Below are positions 24,435 through 33,067 of a stretch of DNA of 64,000 bases, piece after piece; the stretch's first letter is position 1; every line of letters begins with the position of its first letter. The stretch lies in the NCBI GenBank assembly GCA_021817145.1, contig JAKAVV010000012.1, positions 20,894 to 84,893 on the forward strand. The letters are read 5' to 3'. The notes beneath the pieces were generated by a model, which saw only the letters and a program-made list of their open reading frames with translations, searched no databases and was not told the DNA's origin. The position numbers and the translations under genes were made by a program. Origin of the DNA: a bacterium (GTDB taxonomy: Bacteria; Vulcanimicrobiota; JABDET01).

Positions 24435-25688
24435 ATGAATTCTCCTCTTGCTGATCGGCTTCGTCCTAAAACTCTAGATGAGATTTTAGGACAGGAAAAA
24501 TTAGTTGGTCGTGATGGAGTTTTAAGAAAAGCTCTTGAAAATGGCGAACTATTTTCTTTTATTTTGTGGGGTCCTCCAGGCACAGGGAAAACAACTCTTG
24601 CCCGAGCTGCCGCAAGTTTTGTAAAAGCCCGGTTTTTAGAGTTTTCCGCTGTGTCGTCTGGAGTTGCTGATGTTAGAAGAATCATTGACGAGGCGAAAAA
24701 ATTTAGAAACTTTGGAACGCCAACCATCTTGTTTATGGATGAAATTCACCGCTTCAACAAAGCGCAGCAGGACACCTTTTTGCCTTATGTTGAGGATGGA
24801 ACTATCTTGCTGATTGGCGCCACAACAGAAAATCCATTTTTTGAATTGATCCCTCCTTTATTGAGCCGTTTAAAAATTTTCAAAATGGAGCTTTTATCCC
24901 ATGAAGTCCTGGAAGCCATTCTCAAAAAAGGGGAGAGAGCCCTTCAGATTCAAGTGGATGAGCCAGGGGAAGAGCTGTTGATTTTGTATGCGGCAGGAGA
25001 TGGGCGCAGACTTTTAAATGCTCTTGAAAGTACCCATCAAGTTTATAAAAGCGCAGCAGCTTTGAATGAATCTCAGGTTCGAGATGTGATCGAAAAAAAT
25101 GTTGTTGTTTATGACAAATCTGGTGATTATCATTATGATGTCATTTCCGCTTTTATTAAAGCTCTGAGAGGAAGCGATCCTGATGCAGCGCTCCACTGGC
25201 TGGCAAGGATGATTGCTGCTGGAGAAGATCCCAGATTTATCGCTCGAAGAATGATCATTTTAGCAAGCGAAGATATTGGAAATGCCGATCCGCTTTCTCT
25301 CGTTGTTGCGATTTCTGCTGCTCAGGGAGTTGAATTTGTTGGGATGCCTGAAGCGCGGCTGGTTTTAGCCCATGCCGCTTGTTATCTGGCAGCTGCCCCT
25401 AAAAGCAATGCCTGTTATCTTGGGCTGCAGAATGCTCTTGAGGATATTGAGAAAAAAAGTTTGTCTTCTGTCCCTCTTCATCTTCGAAATGCGGCTGCTT
25501 CGGGAATGAAGCAGTTTGGAATAGGAATTGGATATCGCTATCCCCATGATTACCCTTCTCATTTTGTGGATCAGAAGTATTTCCCAGAAGGCTGGGAAGA
25601 GACGGTATATTACCACCCTTCTGAACAAGGGAAAGAATTAAAAATCAAGAAACAATTAGAAGAATTGTGGATAAAACGAAGAAAATGA
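24435..25688 (+). CDS. rarA: Replication-associated recombination protein A (MgsA/RarA AAA+ ATPase)
   Basis: A 417-residue AAA+ ATPase related to clamp-loader subunits. N-terminal LADRLRPKTLDEILGQE, Walker A GPPGTGKTTLARAAA, Walker B ILFMDEIHRFNKAQQD, sensor 1 IGATTENPFFEL and arginine finger LLSRLKIF, then the C-terminal tetramerisation region ending with PEGWEETVYYHP. RarA acts at stalled forks with SSB and RecA. The stop overlaps the start of the ATPase gene by 4 bp. Confidence 0.97.
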   Translation: MNSPLADRLRPKTLDEILGQEKLVGRDGVLRKALENGELFSFILWGPPGTGKTTLARAAASFVKARFLEFSAVSSGVADVRRIIDEAKKFRNFGTPTILFMDEIHRFNKAQQDTFLPYVEDGTILLIGATTENPFFELIPPLLSRLKIFKMELLSHEVLEAILKKGERALQIQVDEPGEELLILYAAGDGRRLLNALESTHQVYKSAAALNESQVRDVIEKNVVVYDKSGDYHYDVISAFIKALRGSDPDAALHWLARMIAAGEDPRFIARRMIILASEDIGNADPLSLVVAISAAQGVEFVGMPEARLVLAHAACYLAAAPKSNACYLGLQNALEDIEKKSLSSVPLHLRNAAASGMKQFGIGIGYRYPHDYPSHFVDQKYFPEGWEETVYYHPSEQGKELKIKKQLEELWIKRRK

Positions 25689-27763
25689 CAAATTCTAAAA
25701 TGCTGTCTGGCAGGGTTGAAGCGCAGGAAGAGAATTTACAGGATGAAAAGGTAGTTCAACAAGGGCCTAAATATTCGCGTTACTTAAACTCCCGTTATCA
25801 AATCAGCCTTGTTCTCACGGTTATTGTTCTGTTTTTGAGCATTGCGCAGTGGATTCCCTTTTTGAGTTTTCAGCAGAGGCAGTTTATTTTGTGGGGGATT
25901 TGTGGAATTTCATGGGTTGTTGTGCTTTTCTGCGGCTGGCCCATTTTCAAAGATGCGGCTTCTGCTTTGTCTAATAAAAGCGTAACCAGCGACGTTTTGT
26001 TTGCCGTTTTCCTGCTGTTTGTTTTTCTTCCTTACAATCTTTTAGCAGCTCTTTTCCCTCAAACAATATGGTTTGACGGACTCCAACTTGAACTTTATTT
26101 TCCTTTTTTGTGCGCCAGTGTTTCTTTGACATTAGCGGCAAAACTGCTTGTATCAGAAACAGCTTCTCACGCCAGCCAGGTGATTCGAAGATTGATGAGG
26201 CTTCAGCCCAAGATTGCTCATGTGATTACTGATGAGGGTGAAATCAATGTTCCTGTTGAACAAGTGGAAAAAGGGCAGGTGGTTCAGGTTATTCCAGGGG
26301 AGCGGGTTCCACTGGATGGATTGGTTCGGGAAGGGCATTCTACTATTGATGAATCAGCCATCACAGGAGAGAGTCTGCCGATTGATAAAAAACGAGGTGA
26401 TGAGGTTTTAGGAGGAACTGTCAATCGCGTAGGAGCAATTTTGTTTGAAGTCTCAAGAAAACACAATGAAACTGTTCTGGCAAGAGTGATGCACCTGGTT
26501 GAAGAAGCTCAATCAGCAAAAAAACCAGCGCCTAAACTAGAAGAAAAAATCATTTGGATCTGGTTCCCCTTAATCTTTCTTTTTTCTCTTGCATCTGGAG
26601 TTTTCTGGTTTTTCTATGTAAACCAAAGTATGCCTCAAACTCCTTTTTTGTTTGTTTCGGTTTATCATGTTGTTGGAATTTTGATGTTTTCCTGCCCTCT
26701 GGTTTTTCAGTTGGCGGTTATTTTGCCAACGGTTCGAGTGATAGAAAAAGGGGCTGAACGAGGAGTGATTATGAAAAACGCGGATGTTCTCCCTCGAATT
26801 AAAAATTTAAATGCGATTGTTTTTGACAAAACAGGAACTTTAACCCGAGGAAGACCAGCAGTTACGGATATTATTCCTTTAAATGGAGTGGGAGATGAAG
26901 ATCTCATCGCTTATGCTGCCAGCGCTGAACGAGACAGCCAGCATCCTCTTGCCAAAGCCGTTGTGAAACTGGCAAAAGATCGAAAAATTCAAATTTTAGA
27001 TCCCGAAGAATTTGAAGAGATCCCTGGTCGAGGAATTCGAGCGATCATCCAGAACAAAGAAGTTCACATTGGGAATTTAAAATTTATGATTGAAGAAAAT
27101 GTGGATGTTGAAGAAGTGGAAACAGCGTCAAAACTTGGCTCCATGGGGAAAACCCCCTTGTTTATGGCAATTGATCGTAAGCTTTCAGCTATTTTCGCTT
27201 TTATGGACACTTTAAAGATGAGCTCTATGCAGGCTGTTTCAGAGCTGTCAAATTTAGGGCTTGATATTTTGATGTTAACAGGGGATAATCGCAGGACAGC
27301 GGAGATTATTGCGCGTGAGGTTGGAATTAAGAATGTCATGGCAGAAGTTCTGCCTGAAGATAAAATTAAAGTGGTGAAAAGGCTTCAGGAGAAGAAAAAA
27401 GTGATTATGGTAGGGGATGGAATCAATGATGCTCCTGCTTTAACCCAGGCAGATATGAGCATTGCCATGGGAACTGGAACTGATGTGGCAATGGAAACTT
27501 CTGATTTGACTTTAATGCGCGGAGATCTTCAAGGAGTCATTCTGGCGCTTCAGCTTTCCTCTCAAGCAATGAGGGTTGTTAAACAGAATTTTTTCCTTGG
27601 AATGATCTGTCAGCTTCTGGGGATTGCAGCAGCAGCTGACCTCACGTATCGGTTTTTACATTATTCGATTTCCAGTTATTCCTTGATGGCAGGATTTTTG
27701 TTGGGAATTCTAGCCGTTTCCGTGAATTCAATGAAAATTGGGAAACGGACTGCCAGAGCTTGA
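25685..27763 (+). CDS. P1B-type heavy-metal ATPase without N-terminal metal-binding domain
   Basis: A P-type ATPase of 692 residues from ATG 25685 (overlapping the rarA stop as ATGA; GTG 25667 would be 698). Actuator motif TGES, phosphorylation site DKTGTLT, the HP motif of P1B ATPases (SQHPLA), and hinge MVGDGINDAPALTQAD are intact. The usual sixth-helix CPC/CPx motif reads SCPLVFQL (CPL instead of CPC), and there is no HMA domain or Cys/His-rich N-terminus. Metal specificity is therefore unclear; Zn/Cd/Co type transporters are possible. Confidence 0.92.
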   Translation: MTNSKMLSGRVEAQEENLQDEKVVQQGPKYSRYLNSRYQISLVLTVIVLFLSIAQWIPFLSFQQRQFILWGICGISWVVVLFCGWPIFKDAASALSNKSVTSDVLFAVFLLFVFLPYNLLAALFPQTIWFDGLQLELYFPFLCASVSLTLAAKLLVSETASHASQVIRRLMRLQPKIAHVITDEGEINVPVEQVEKGQVVQVIPGERVPLDGLVREGHSTIDESAITGESLPIDKKRGDEVLGGTVNRVGAILFEVSRKHNETVLARVMHLVEEAQSAKKPAPKLEEKIIWIWFPLIFLFSLASGVFWFFYVNQSMPQTPFLFVSVYHVVGILMFSCPLVFQLAVILPTVRVIEKGAERGVIMKNADVLPRIKNLNAIVFDKTGTLTRGRPAVTDIIPLNGVGDEDLIAYAASAERDSQHPLAKAVVKLAKDRKIQILDPEEFEEIPGRGIRAIIQNKEVHIGNLKFMIEENVDVEEVETASKLGSMGKTPLFMAIDRKLSAIFAFMDTLKMSSMQAVSELSNLGLDILMLTGDNRRTAEIIAREVGIKNVMAEVLPEDKIKVVKRLQEKKKVIMVGDGINDAPALTQADMSIAMGTGTDVAMETSDLTLMRGDLQGVILALQLSSQAMRVVKQNFFLGMICQLLGIAAAADLTYRFLHYSISSYSLMAGFLLGILAVSVNSMKIGKRTARA

Positions 27764-27764
27764 A

Positions 27765-28064
27765 ATGAATTTTGGGAAAAAGGCGGTTAATAAAACAGAC
27801 CTGGCAAAACACTTGGAGCAGGAGTTTAAGTGGACTCGCCGCCAGACTGCAAGAGTGATTAATCATATTTTTAAATTTATTCAATTAAATCTAGAAAAAG
27901 GAGAGAGAATACAACTTTCCCCTTATGGAACATTTGAGACAAGGCATCGAGCCGTTCACAAGGGAAGAAACCCCAAAACCGGAGAAGTTATTCTGATTAA
28001 AGCTAAGAGGTATGTCATCTTTAAACCAGGGAAAGCTTTTCAGAATTTGGCCATCAAAAAGTGA
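27765..28064 (+). CDS. HU/IHF-family DNA-binding protein
   Basis: A 99-residue histone-like protein. N-terminal helices begin NKTDLAKHLEQEF; the beta-arm motif GRNPKTGE (the PNPKTG-type turn with intercalating Pro) is present and is followed by VIFKPGKAF. HU/IHF proteins bend DNA and organise the nucleoid. ATG 27765 lies 1 bp after the ATPase stop, so an earlier ATG at 27738 inside that gene is unneeded. The end overlaps the next gene by 4 bp (GTGA). Confidence 0.93.
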   Translation: MNFGKKAVNKTDLAKHLEQEFKWTRRQTARVINHIFKFIQLNLEKGERIQLSPYGTFETRHRAVHKGRNPKTGEVILIKAKRYVIFKPGKAFQNLAIKK

Positions 28065-29044
28065 AATTGAAACGTCTTCTTTTGGTTCTATTTTTCTCAA
28101 TTATCGTCTTTTTTTTACTGTTTAGAGTCAAACTGCCTTATCTTCTGCTCCTGCCTGGAAAGGCGGAAAACGTGCTCTCTATGATCCAGTTTCCCCATAA
28201 ACCCTTAAATCCTTCGGGCAGACTTTATTTAACAACTGTTTATGTGATCCACGCCACACCCGCTTTTTACCTTTTTGGTTTAATCGATCCTTCCGCTGAG
28301 CTTTTGTCAGATCGAATTTCAGGAGTGATTGAAAACAAAGTTGAAGCGGAACAAATGAAAGATAGCCAGCTGCTGGCTGAACTTGTGGCTTTTAAAAAAG
28401 CAGGTATCCCCGCTCAATTAAAAGGGACAGGAGTAAAAATTTTAAAAATTTTAAAAAGTTCTCTTGACAGAAATGTATTGAGAAAAGGGGATGTGATTGT
28501 GGGGATCAACCATCACCCCACTCCTTTTTTCTTTTCTATTTTGACTTATTTAAATCATTTTCCACCGGGTCAACCTGTTTTTTTGACAATCCTTAGACAG
28601 GGTAGGAAAATGAGGTTGAAGGCGGAAACGATAAAAAATAGTTCAGGAACAGGTGTTAGGCTTGGGATTTTAGTGGTGAATAATGGAATTAAGCTGAAAA
28701 CTAATTTTCCTGTCCAGATTCGGTTAAAACATATTGAAGGCTCTTCAGCAGGATTAGTTTTTTCTCTTGGGATTTATGATCTTCTAAAAGGGGGGAGTTT
28801 GTTAAAAGGTCAGGTTGTGGCGGGTACTGGAACCATTGATGCCAATGGAAATGTAGGTCCTATAGAAGGGGTGGCTCAGAAAATAAAGACTGCTGCAGCA
28901 GTCCATGCTCATTATTTTTTTTGCCCTGTCCAAAATTATGCGAAAGCGGAGAAAAATGCGGATGGGCTGACCATTATTCCAGTAAAAGATTTTAACCAGG
29001 CTGTTGATTTCTTAAAAAACAAGATGCCCTATGCGCGCCCGTAG
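28061..29044 (+). CDS. PDZ and Lon-type (S16) protease-domain protein, YlbL-like
   Basis: A 327-residue protein. An N-terminal membrane anchor ([18 protein letters not shown]), a PDZ domain (about 120-190; [15 protein letters not shown]), then a Lon-like S16 domain with the Ser of the Ser-Lys dyad in [17 protein letters not shown], the [16 protein letters not shown] stretch, and the Lys in GVAQKIKTA. Members such as Bacillus YlbL are membrane-anchored proteases. The GTG start overlaps the HU gene. The stop codon TAG (29042-29044) lies within the tRNA-Arg gene, 10 nt shared. Confidence 0.9.
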   Translation: MKLKRLLLVLFFSIIVFFLLFRVKLPYLLLLPGKAENVLSMIQFPHKPLNPSGRLYLTTVYVIHATPAFYLFGLIDPSAELLSDRISGVIENKVEAEQMKDSQLLAELVAFKKAGIPAQLKGTGVKILKILKSSLDRNVLRKGDVIVGINHHPTPFFFSILTYLNHFPPGQPVFLTILRQGRKMRLKAETIKNSSGTGVRLGILVVNNGIKLKTNFPVQIRLKHIEGSSAGLVFSLGIYDLLKGGSLLKGQVVAGTGTIDANGNVGPIEGVAQKIKTAAAVHAHYFFCPVQNYAKAEKNADGLTIIPVKDFNQAVDFLKNKMPYARP

Positions 29045-29111
29045 CTCAGTTGGATAGAGCGACGGTCTCCGAAGCCGTAGGTCGGAGGTTCGAACCCTCT
29101 CGGGCGCGCCA
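29035..29111 (+). tRNA. tRNA-Arg (CCG)
   Basis: A 77-nt cloverleaf with encoded CCA. Acceptor GCGCCCG/CGGGCGC pairs, D-arm GCTCAGTTGGATAGAGC, anticodon loop CTCCGAA with anticodon CCG, T-loop GGTTCGAACC. The first ten nucleotides also encode the last codons and the stop of the preceding protease gene. Confidence 0.96.
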
Positions 29112-29132
29112 GATTGGAGAAATCTTCGCTAG

Positions 29133-30284
29133 ATGGTAAAAAATAAAAACCTTTTCATGAGTTTAATCGCGGTTTATGGGGCGGGTTTTGCTCAGGGTTC
29201 TGTTTTTGTTCTTATCCCTTCTCTTGGGAAAATTTTAACAGCTCCTCCTTATTCTTTTACATCCAGCTCTTATGGAATTTTGTATCTCCCTGAGATTGCT
29301 GGAGCTGTTTTAGGAGCCTTGGGATCAGGAATTCTTCATTCAAAATATGGCGCAAAAGGGGTGTTTAGATTAGGAATTATCGCAAACTTTCTTGCCATGA
29401 TTTTGCTCACCTCTGCTGCTTTCTCTAAGGGTCATTCTGCTTATATTTTCATTCTAGCTGAAACTCTTTTTCTTGGGATTGGATTCGGGTTTACTCTTGC
29501 TGCTATTAATCCTTATGCAGAAGCTCTTTCTCCAAATCACGCGGCAGAAGCCATTACCATCTTAAATGGTCTTATCGGGGGAGCAACTGCTGTGTCTCCA
29601 CTGGTTCTCCATACTGTATCTGCCTGGAATTGGGGATTATGGCCCGCTTTTTTAGCTGTTCTTTTAATGCTTTTGCTGCTTTTTCCTCTCCCTTCCCTTA
29701 AAAGGCAAATTAATGCGGCAGGCTTTTGGGATCGGAAACTTTTTTTAATTTTTACTGCTGTTTTGATTTATGCGGTATGTGAAGGGACTTATGGGAGCTG
29801 GGCAAATGTCTATGTCACTAGTATCAAAAAAGGATCCGCATATCAGGGGGCAATAGCCCTTTCTGCCTTCTGGGGTTTTATGACAGTATTTCGATTTATT
29901 TTTGCTTTTGTTTCAGATCGCCTGATTTCACAGAGAACCCTGTATCTGTTTTCTTCTCTTGGGATAGGCGCTTGTTTTTTTATTTTACCTTACTGCTCCT
30001 CCCCTGTCATTTTGATTGCCGTTTTTAGTTTGGCAGGTGCTTGCTGCAGCATTTATTATCCGTTTTCCATGTCTTATGGCCTGGGTGTTTATCCTGACAA
30101 ACAAACCCAGCTCGCAGGTCTTCTGGTGGCAGGACTGATGATTGGAGAAGGGATTGGATCCTTTGCTCCAGGTCCCCTGCAGTCTTTTCTCCCCCTTTCA
30201 CGGATTTATCTGGCCTCCTCTTTATGGGTTATTCCGCTCTTTTTTTTGGCTCGGAGTATCAGCAGAGAATCCGCCGCAAAATAA
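29133..30284 (+). CDS. Major facilitator superfamily transporter
   Basis: A 383-residue protein with about 12 hydrophobic helices throughout. The loop between helices 2 and 3 ([16 protein letters not shown]) is a degenerate version of the MFS motif G-x-x-x-D-x-x-G-R-R/K, and the equivalent in the second half is [14 protein letters not shown]. Residues on helix 4 are [17 protein letters not shown]. The pattern resembles FucP/sugar or drug transporters, but substrate cannot be inferred. The ATG at 29133 is 22 bp after tRNA-Arg. Confidence 0.88.
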   Translation: MVKNKNLFMSLIAVYGAGFAQGSVFVLIPSLGKILTAPPYSFTSSSYGILYLPEIAGAVLGALGSGILHSKYGAKGVFRLGIIANFLAMILLTSAAFSKGHSAYIFILAETLFLGIGFGFTLAAINPYAEALSPNHAAEAITILNGLIGGATAVSPLVLHTVSAWNWGLWPAFLAVLLMLLLLFPLPSLKRQINAAGFWDRKLFLIFTAVLIYAVCEGTYGSWANVYVTSIKKGSAYQGAIALSAFWGFMTVFRFIFAFVSDRLISQRTLYLFSSLGIGACFFILPYCSSPVILIAVFSLAGACCSIYYPFSMSYGLGVYPDKQTQLAGLLVAGLMIGEGIGSFAPGPLQSFLPLSRIYLASSLWVIPLFFLARSISRESAAK

Positions 30285-30346
30285 TCCCCAGCAAGGTATT
30301 TTTATCTGCAGCAGGGGGAAAATAGAAAAACGAGAAGTGTATCGAC

Positions 30347-31381
30347 ATGCTGGCTGTCATGAAAAATGAGAAGATGAAAGGGGCAGCCATTGGGGAAACT
30401 CAGATCCCGTCCATTGGACATGGAGATTTACTGGTTAAAGTCAAAGCAGCTTCGATTTGTGGAACCGATGTTCACATTTATAACTGGGATGGATGGGCAG
30501 CCAATCGAATTAAACCACCGATGATTTTTGGCCATGAATTCTGTGGAGAAGTAATTGAAACAGGAGATATGGTTAAAGGAGTTAAAAAAGGGGATTACAT
30601 TTCTGCTGAAAGTCATATCCCCTGTGGATACTGTTATCAATGCCAAAATAATCAGATGCATATCTGTCAGAATTTAAAGATTCTTGGGATTGACATAAAT
30701 GGTTCTTTTGCCGAGTATGTCAGTTTGCCCGAAGTCTGCGCCTGGAAAAATCCTGCTGATATGCCGATTGAAATAGCGAGTATTCAAGAACCCTTAGGAA
30801 ATGCGGTCTATGCTGTTCTAGCAGAAGAGGTTGCAGGAAAATCGGTTGTTGTTTTTGGGTGCGGACCCAGCGGATTGTTTTCTACAGGAGTTGCTGCTGC
30901 TTCTGGCGCTTATCCTGTGATTTCCGTGATTAAACACGAATTTCGGAGAGAAATCGCGAAAAAAATGGGCGCAAATGTGATTTTAAAAACGGGAGAAGAT
31001 TTAATTGTAGAAGGAATTTTAAAAGCAACCAGTGGTCAAGGCGCTGATGTTGTCCTTGAAATGACGGGAAATCCTGATGCCATTCATCAGGCTTTTCAGG
31101 TTGTAAAAAAAGGGGGAAGAGTAACTCTGTTCGGGATTTCAAGTGAACCTGTCAGTCTGGATATGGCTAATCAGATTATTTTTAAAGGGATTCGTGTTTA
31201 TGGGATTAATGGAAGGGTAATGTATCAGACATGGCATAAAATGAGAAGCCTTCTGCAGTCAGGGAAATTAAATCCTAAACCTGTGATTACGCATCAGTTT
31301 TCTTTATCAGAGTTTGAAAAAGGAATGACTGCTATGACGGCTAAGGATCGGAAATGCGGAAAAGTCGTTCTATTCGCTTGA
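30347..31381 (+). CDS. tdh: L-threonine 3-dehydrogenase
   Basis: A 344-residue zinc-dependent medium-chain alcohol dehydrogenase. Catalytic zinc: Cys in ICGTDVHIYNWDGWA and His/Glu in FGHEFCGEV. Structural zinc cysteines: PCGYCYQCQNNQMHIC (four Cys). NAD site VVFGCGPSGLFSTGVAAASG. ICGTDVHIY-W-x-x-W is specific to threonine dehydrogenases. It converts threonine to 2-amino-3-ketobutyrate; the usual partner Kbl is not adjacent. Confidence 0.93.
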   Translation: MLAVMKNEKMKGAAIGETQIPSIGHGDLLVKVKAASICGTDVHIYNWDGWAANRIKPPMIFGHEFCGEVIETGDMVKGVKKGDYISAESHIPCGYCYQCQNNQMHICQNLKILGIDINGSFAEYVSLPEVCAWKNPADMPIEIASIQEPLGNAVYAVLAEEVAGKSVVVFGCGPSGLFSTGVAAASGAYPVISVIKHEFRREIAKKMGANVILKTGEDLIVEGILKATSGQGADVVLEMTGNPDAIHQAFQVVKKGGRVTLFGISSEPVSLDMANQIIFKGIRVYGINGRVMYQTWHKMRSLLQSGKLNPKPVITHQFSLSEFEKGMTAMTAKDRKCGKVVLFA

Positions 31382-31384
31382 CTC

Positions 31385-31891
31385 TCATAAATGCCATTCT
31401 CCCTGCTGTATGCTGTTCATGGCATGAAGAGCAAGATATCGAATGGTAGGACTGCCTGCTTTTTGAACCAGGCACAGTAAAAGGGGAACATCTTCTTTCG
31501 TTCCATAAGGAGGCTCAAAAGCAGGAACAACCAGTCTGATTAAATCCCAGTCTTCTCCTTCTAAAATACGAATCAGGTCAGGTTTTGCCGCCGCAGGTTT
31601 TATTCGCGCCAGCCGCCGCGCAGATTCAAGTCTTAGATCAGGTTCTTCGCTCCGAAGCGCATCTCTTAATCCTTCTACTGCCAGATCCCCTCCAATGTCC
31701 GCAAAAGCTTTTAAGATTTCTCTTTTAACTTCAAGATGCCTTTCTTTGTTATATGCCCCTCTAAGCTCAGGAAGAATCTCTTTTATTTTTTCTTTTCGAA
31801 TAAACTGAATCGCTTCAAGGCGCTTAGATTTAGATAAAGAGTGAATCGCCCGAATCAGATCTTCATTCTGCGGTTTTTCAATTTTTTCCAG
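31385..31891 (-). CDS. HEAT-repeat-like protein with a probable CTG start
   Basis: The 168 codons 31891-31385 are open, with a codon use like neighbouring genes, and follow hpnH by 26 bp. The translation shows helical repeat units (SLSKSKRLEAIQFI; LKAFADIGGDLAVEGLRDAL; DLRLESARRLARI; RYLALHAMNSIQQG) typical of HEAT/PBS-lyase repeats. There is no ATG, GTG or TTG in frame until near the end. CTG at 31889-31891 lies 8 nt after an AAGGAAAG SD-like run (31900-31907), so a CTG start or coupling to hpnH is plausible. A standard gene caller would miss it. It may form an adaptor in hopanoid metabolism or be unrelated. Confidence 0.6.
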   Translation of the reverse strand: MEKIEKPQNEDLIRAIHSLSKSKRLEAIQFIRKEKIKEILPELRGAYNKERHLEVKREILKAFADIGGDLAVEGLRDALRSEEPDLRLESARRLARIKPAAAKPDLIRILEGEDWDLIRLVVPAFEPPYGTKEDVPLLLCLVQKAGSPTIRYLALHAMNSIQQGEWHL

Positions 31892-31917
31892 AGATTAAAC
31901 TTTCCTTAGCCGGGATA

Positions 31918-33066
31918 TCAATTCTTGTGTGTACCGGCTGTTACGAAGAAATTTTCTAATTGGACGATTGGACCTGCTGGAGATAACTGCGTCGGTTTAG
32001 GAGGAACAGGCACAGGAGCATTCTCTCTGATCTTGCTTTCTCTGCTCGGGGCAAACATTTGCCACATAAACATTCTAAATCCATCCATCATTCGGGTTAA
32101 AAAGTTCCCTTTCAAAGCCAGAAATGCGACAGGATCATAGCCAACATGAACCATGCAGTTTTCACATCTGGGATCTTTACCTGGTCCATATTTGCTCCAG
32201 TCGGTTTTGGTAACCAGATCTTGGTAAGACTTGTAATGTCCATCTGTCATTAAATAACAAGGACCTTTCCACCCTTTCGGGTTATAAGTTGGGACACCCC
32301 ATGCTGCGCAGGACAATTCTCGTTTTCCCTGGAGGAACTCCAGGAAAATAGGGGTATTGTGCAGTCTGTGCTTTTTCATCAGTTTATCTACTTCTTTAAA
32401 TTTTTCTCGAATTTCATCTTTTGTAATCAGAAAGATTTCCTGGTTTGAGACAGATGAATAAGCTCCTGCAGGAGTGATCATATATCCATCTACCCCAAGA
32501 GTATCGAGATAATCCATTAAAAGCTCAACTTCCCGCATATCGGTCTCTTTAAAAATGGTAGTATTAATCGTAACCTGGAATCCTGCTTTTTTAGCTGCTT
32601 TAATCCCATTAACAGCGGTTTTAAAAACCCCTTTTCTTTCAACCAGCATGTCATGAGTTTCTTCAAGTCCATCCAGATGGATAGCAAAAAAGAAGCGGCT
32701 CGAAGGTTTAAACTCTTTCAGTTTTTTTTCTAGAAACATAGCATTGGTGGCTACATAAACGATTTTTTTTCGTTTGAGAAGTTCGTCAACAAGCTCTGCA
32801 ATATGGGGATAAATAAGGGGTTCTCCTCCACAGATCGAGACAATTGGAGTGCCTGAAGTATCTACAGCTTTTAGACAGTCCTCAACAGAAACATATTGAT
32901 TGATTGTGTCTTTATACTCTCGAATTCGTCCGCACCCTGTGCAAGTTAAATTGCAGGCATGAAGCGGTTCAAGCATCATAACCATGGGAAAATATTTGTC
33001 TCCTTTCAGAGCCCTTTTCATGAGATACCATGAAAGAGAGGTATTGACAATAAGTGGGAAACGCAT
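31918..33066 (-). CDS. hpnH: Adenosyl-hopene transferase HpnH (radical SAM)
   Basis: A 382-residue radical SAM enzyme. The cluster-binding motif is CNLTCTGC (three Cys: C-x3-C-x2-C, about 38-45), with CGGEPLIYP downstream. HpnH adds the adenosyl group to diploptene, the first committed step to extended (C35) hopanoids. The N-terminus MRFPLIVNTSLSWYL and the IHLDGLEETHD stretch match the family. It starts 1 bp after the squalene-hopene cyclase stop, forming a hopanoid operon. Confidence 0.95.
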   Translation of the reverse strand: MRFPLIVNTSLSWYLMKRALKGDKYFPMVMMLEPLHACNLTCTGCGRIREYKDTINQYVSVEDCLKAVDTSGTPIVSICGGEPLIYPHIAELVDELLKRKKIVYVATNAMFLEKKLKEFKPSSRFFFAIHLDGLEETHDMLVERKGVFKTAVNGIKAAKKAGFQVTINTTIFKETDMREVELLMDYLDTLGVDGYMITPAGAYSSVSNQEIFLITKDEIREKFKEVDKLMKKHRLHNTPIFLEFLQGKRELSCAAWGVPTYNPKGWKGPCYLMTDGHYKSYQDLVTKTDWSKYGPGKDPRCENCMVHVGYDPVAFLALKGNFLTRMMDGFRMFMWQMFAPSRESKIRENAPVPVPPKPTQLSPAGPIVQLENFFVTAGTHKN

Positions 33067-33067
33067 T

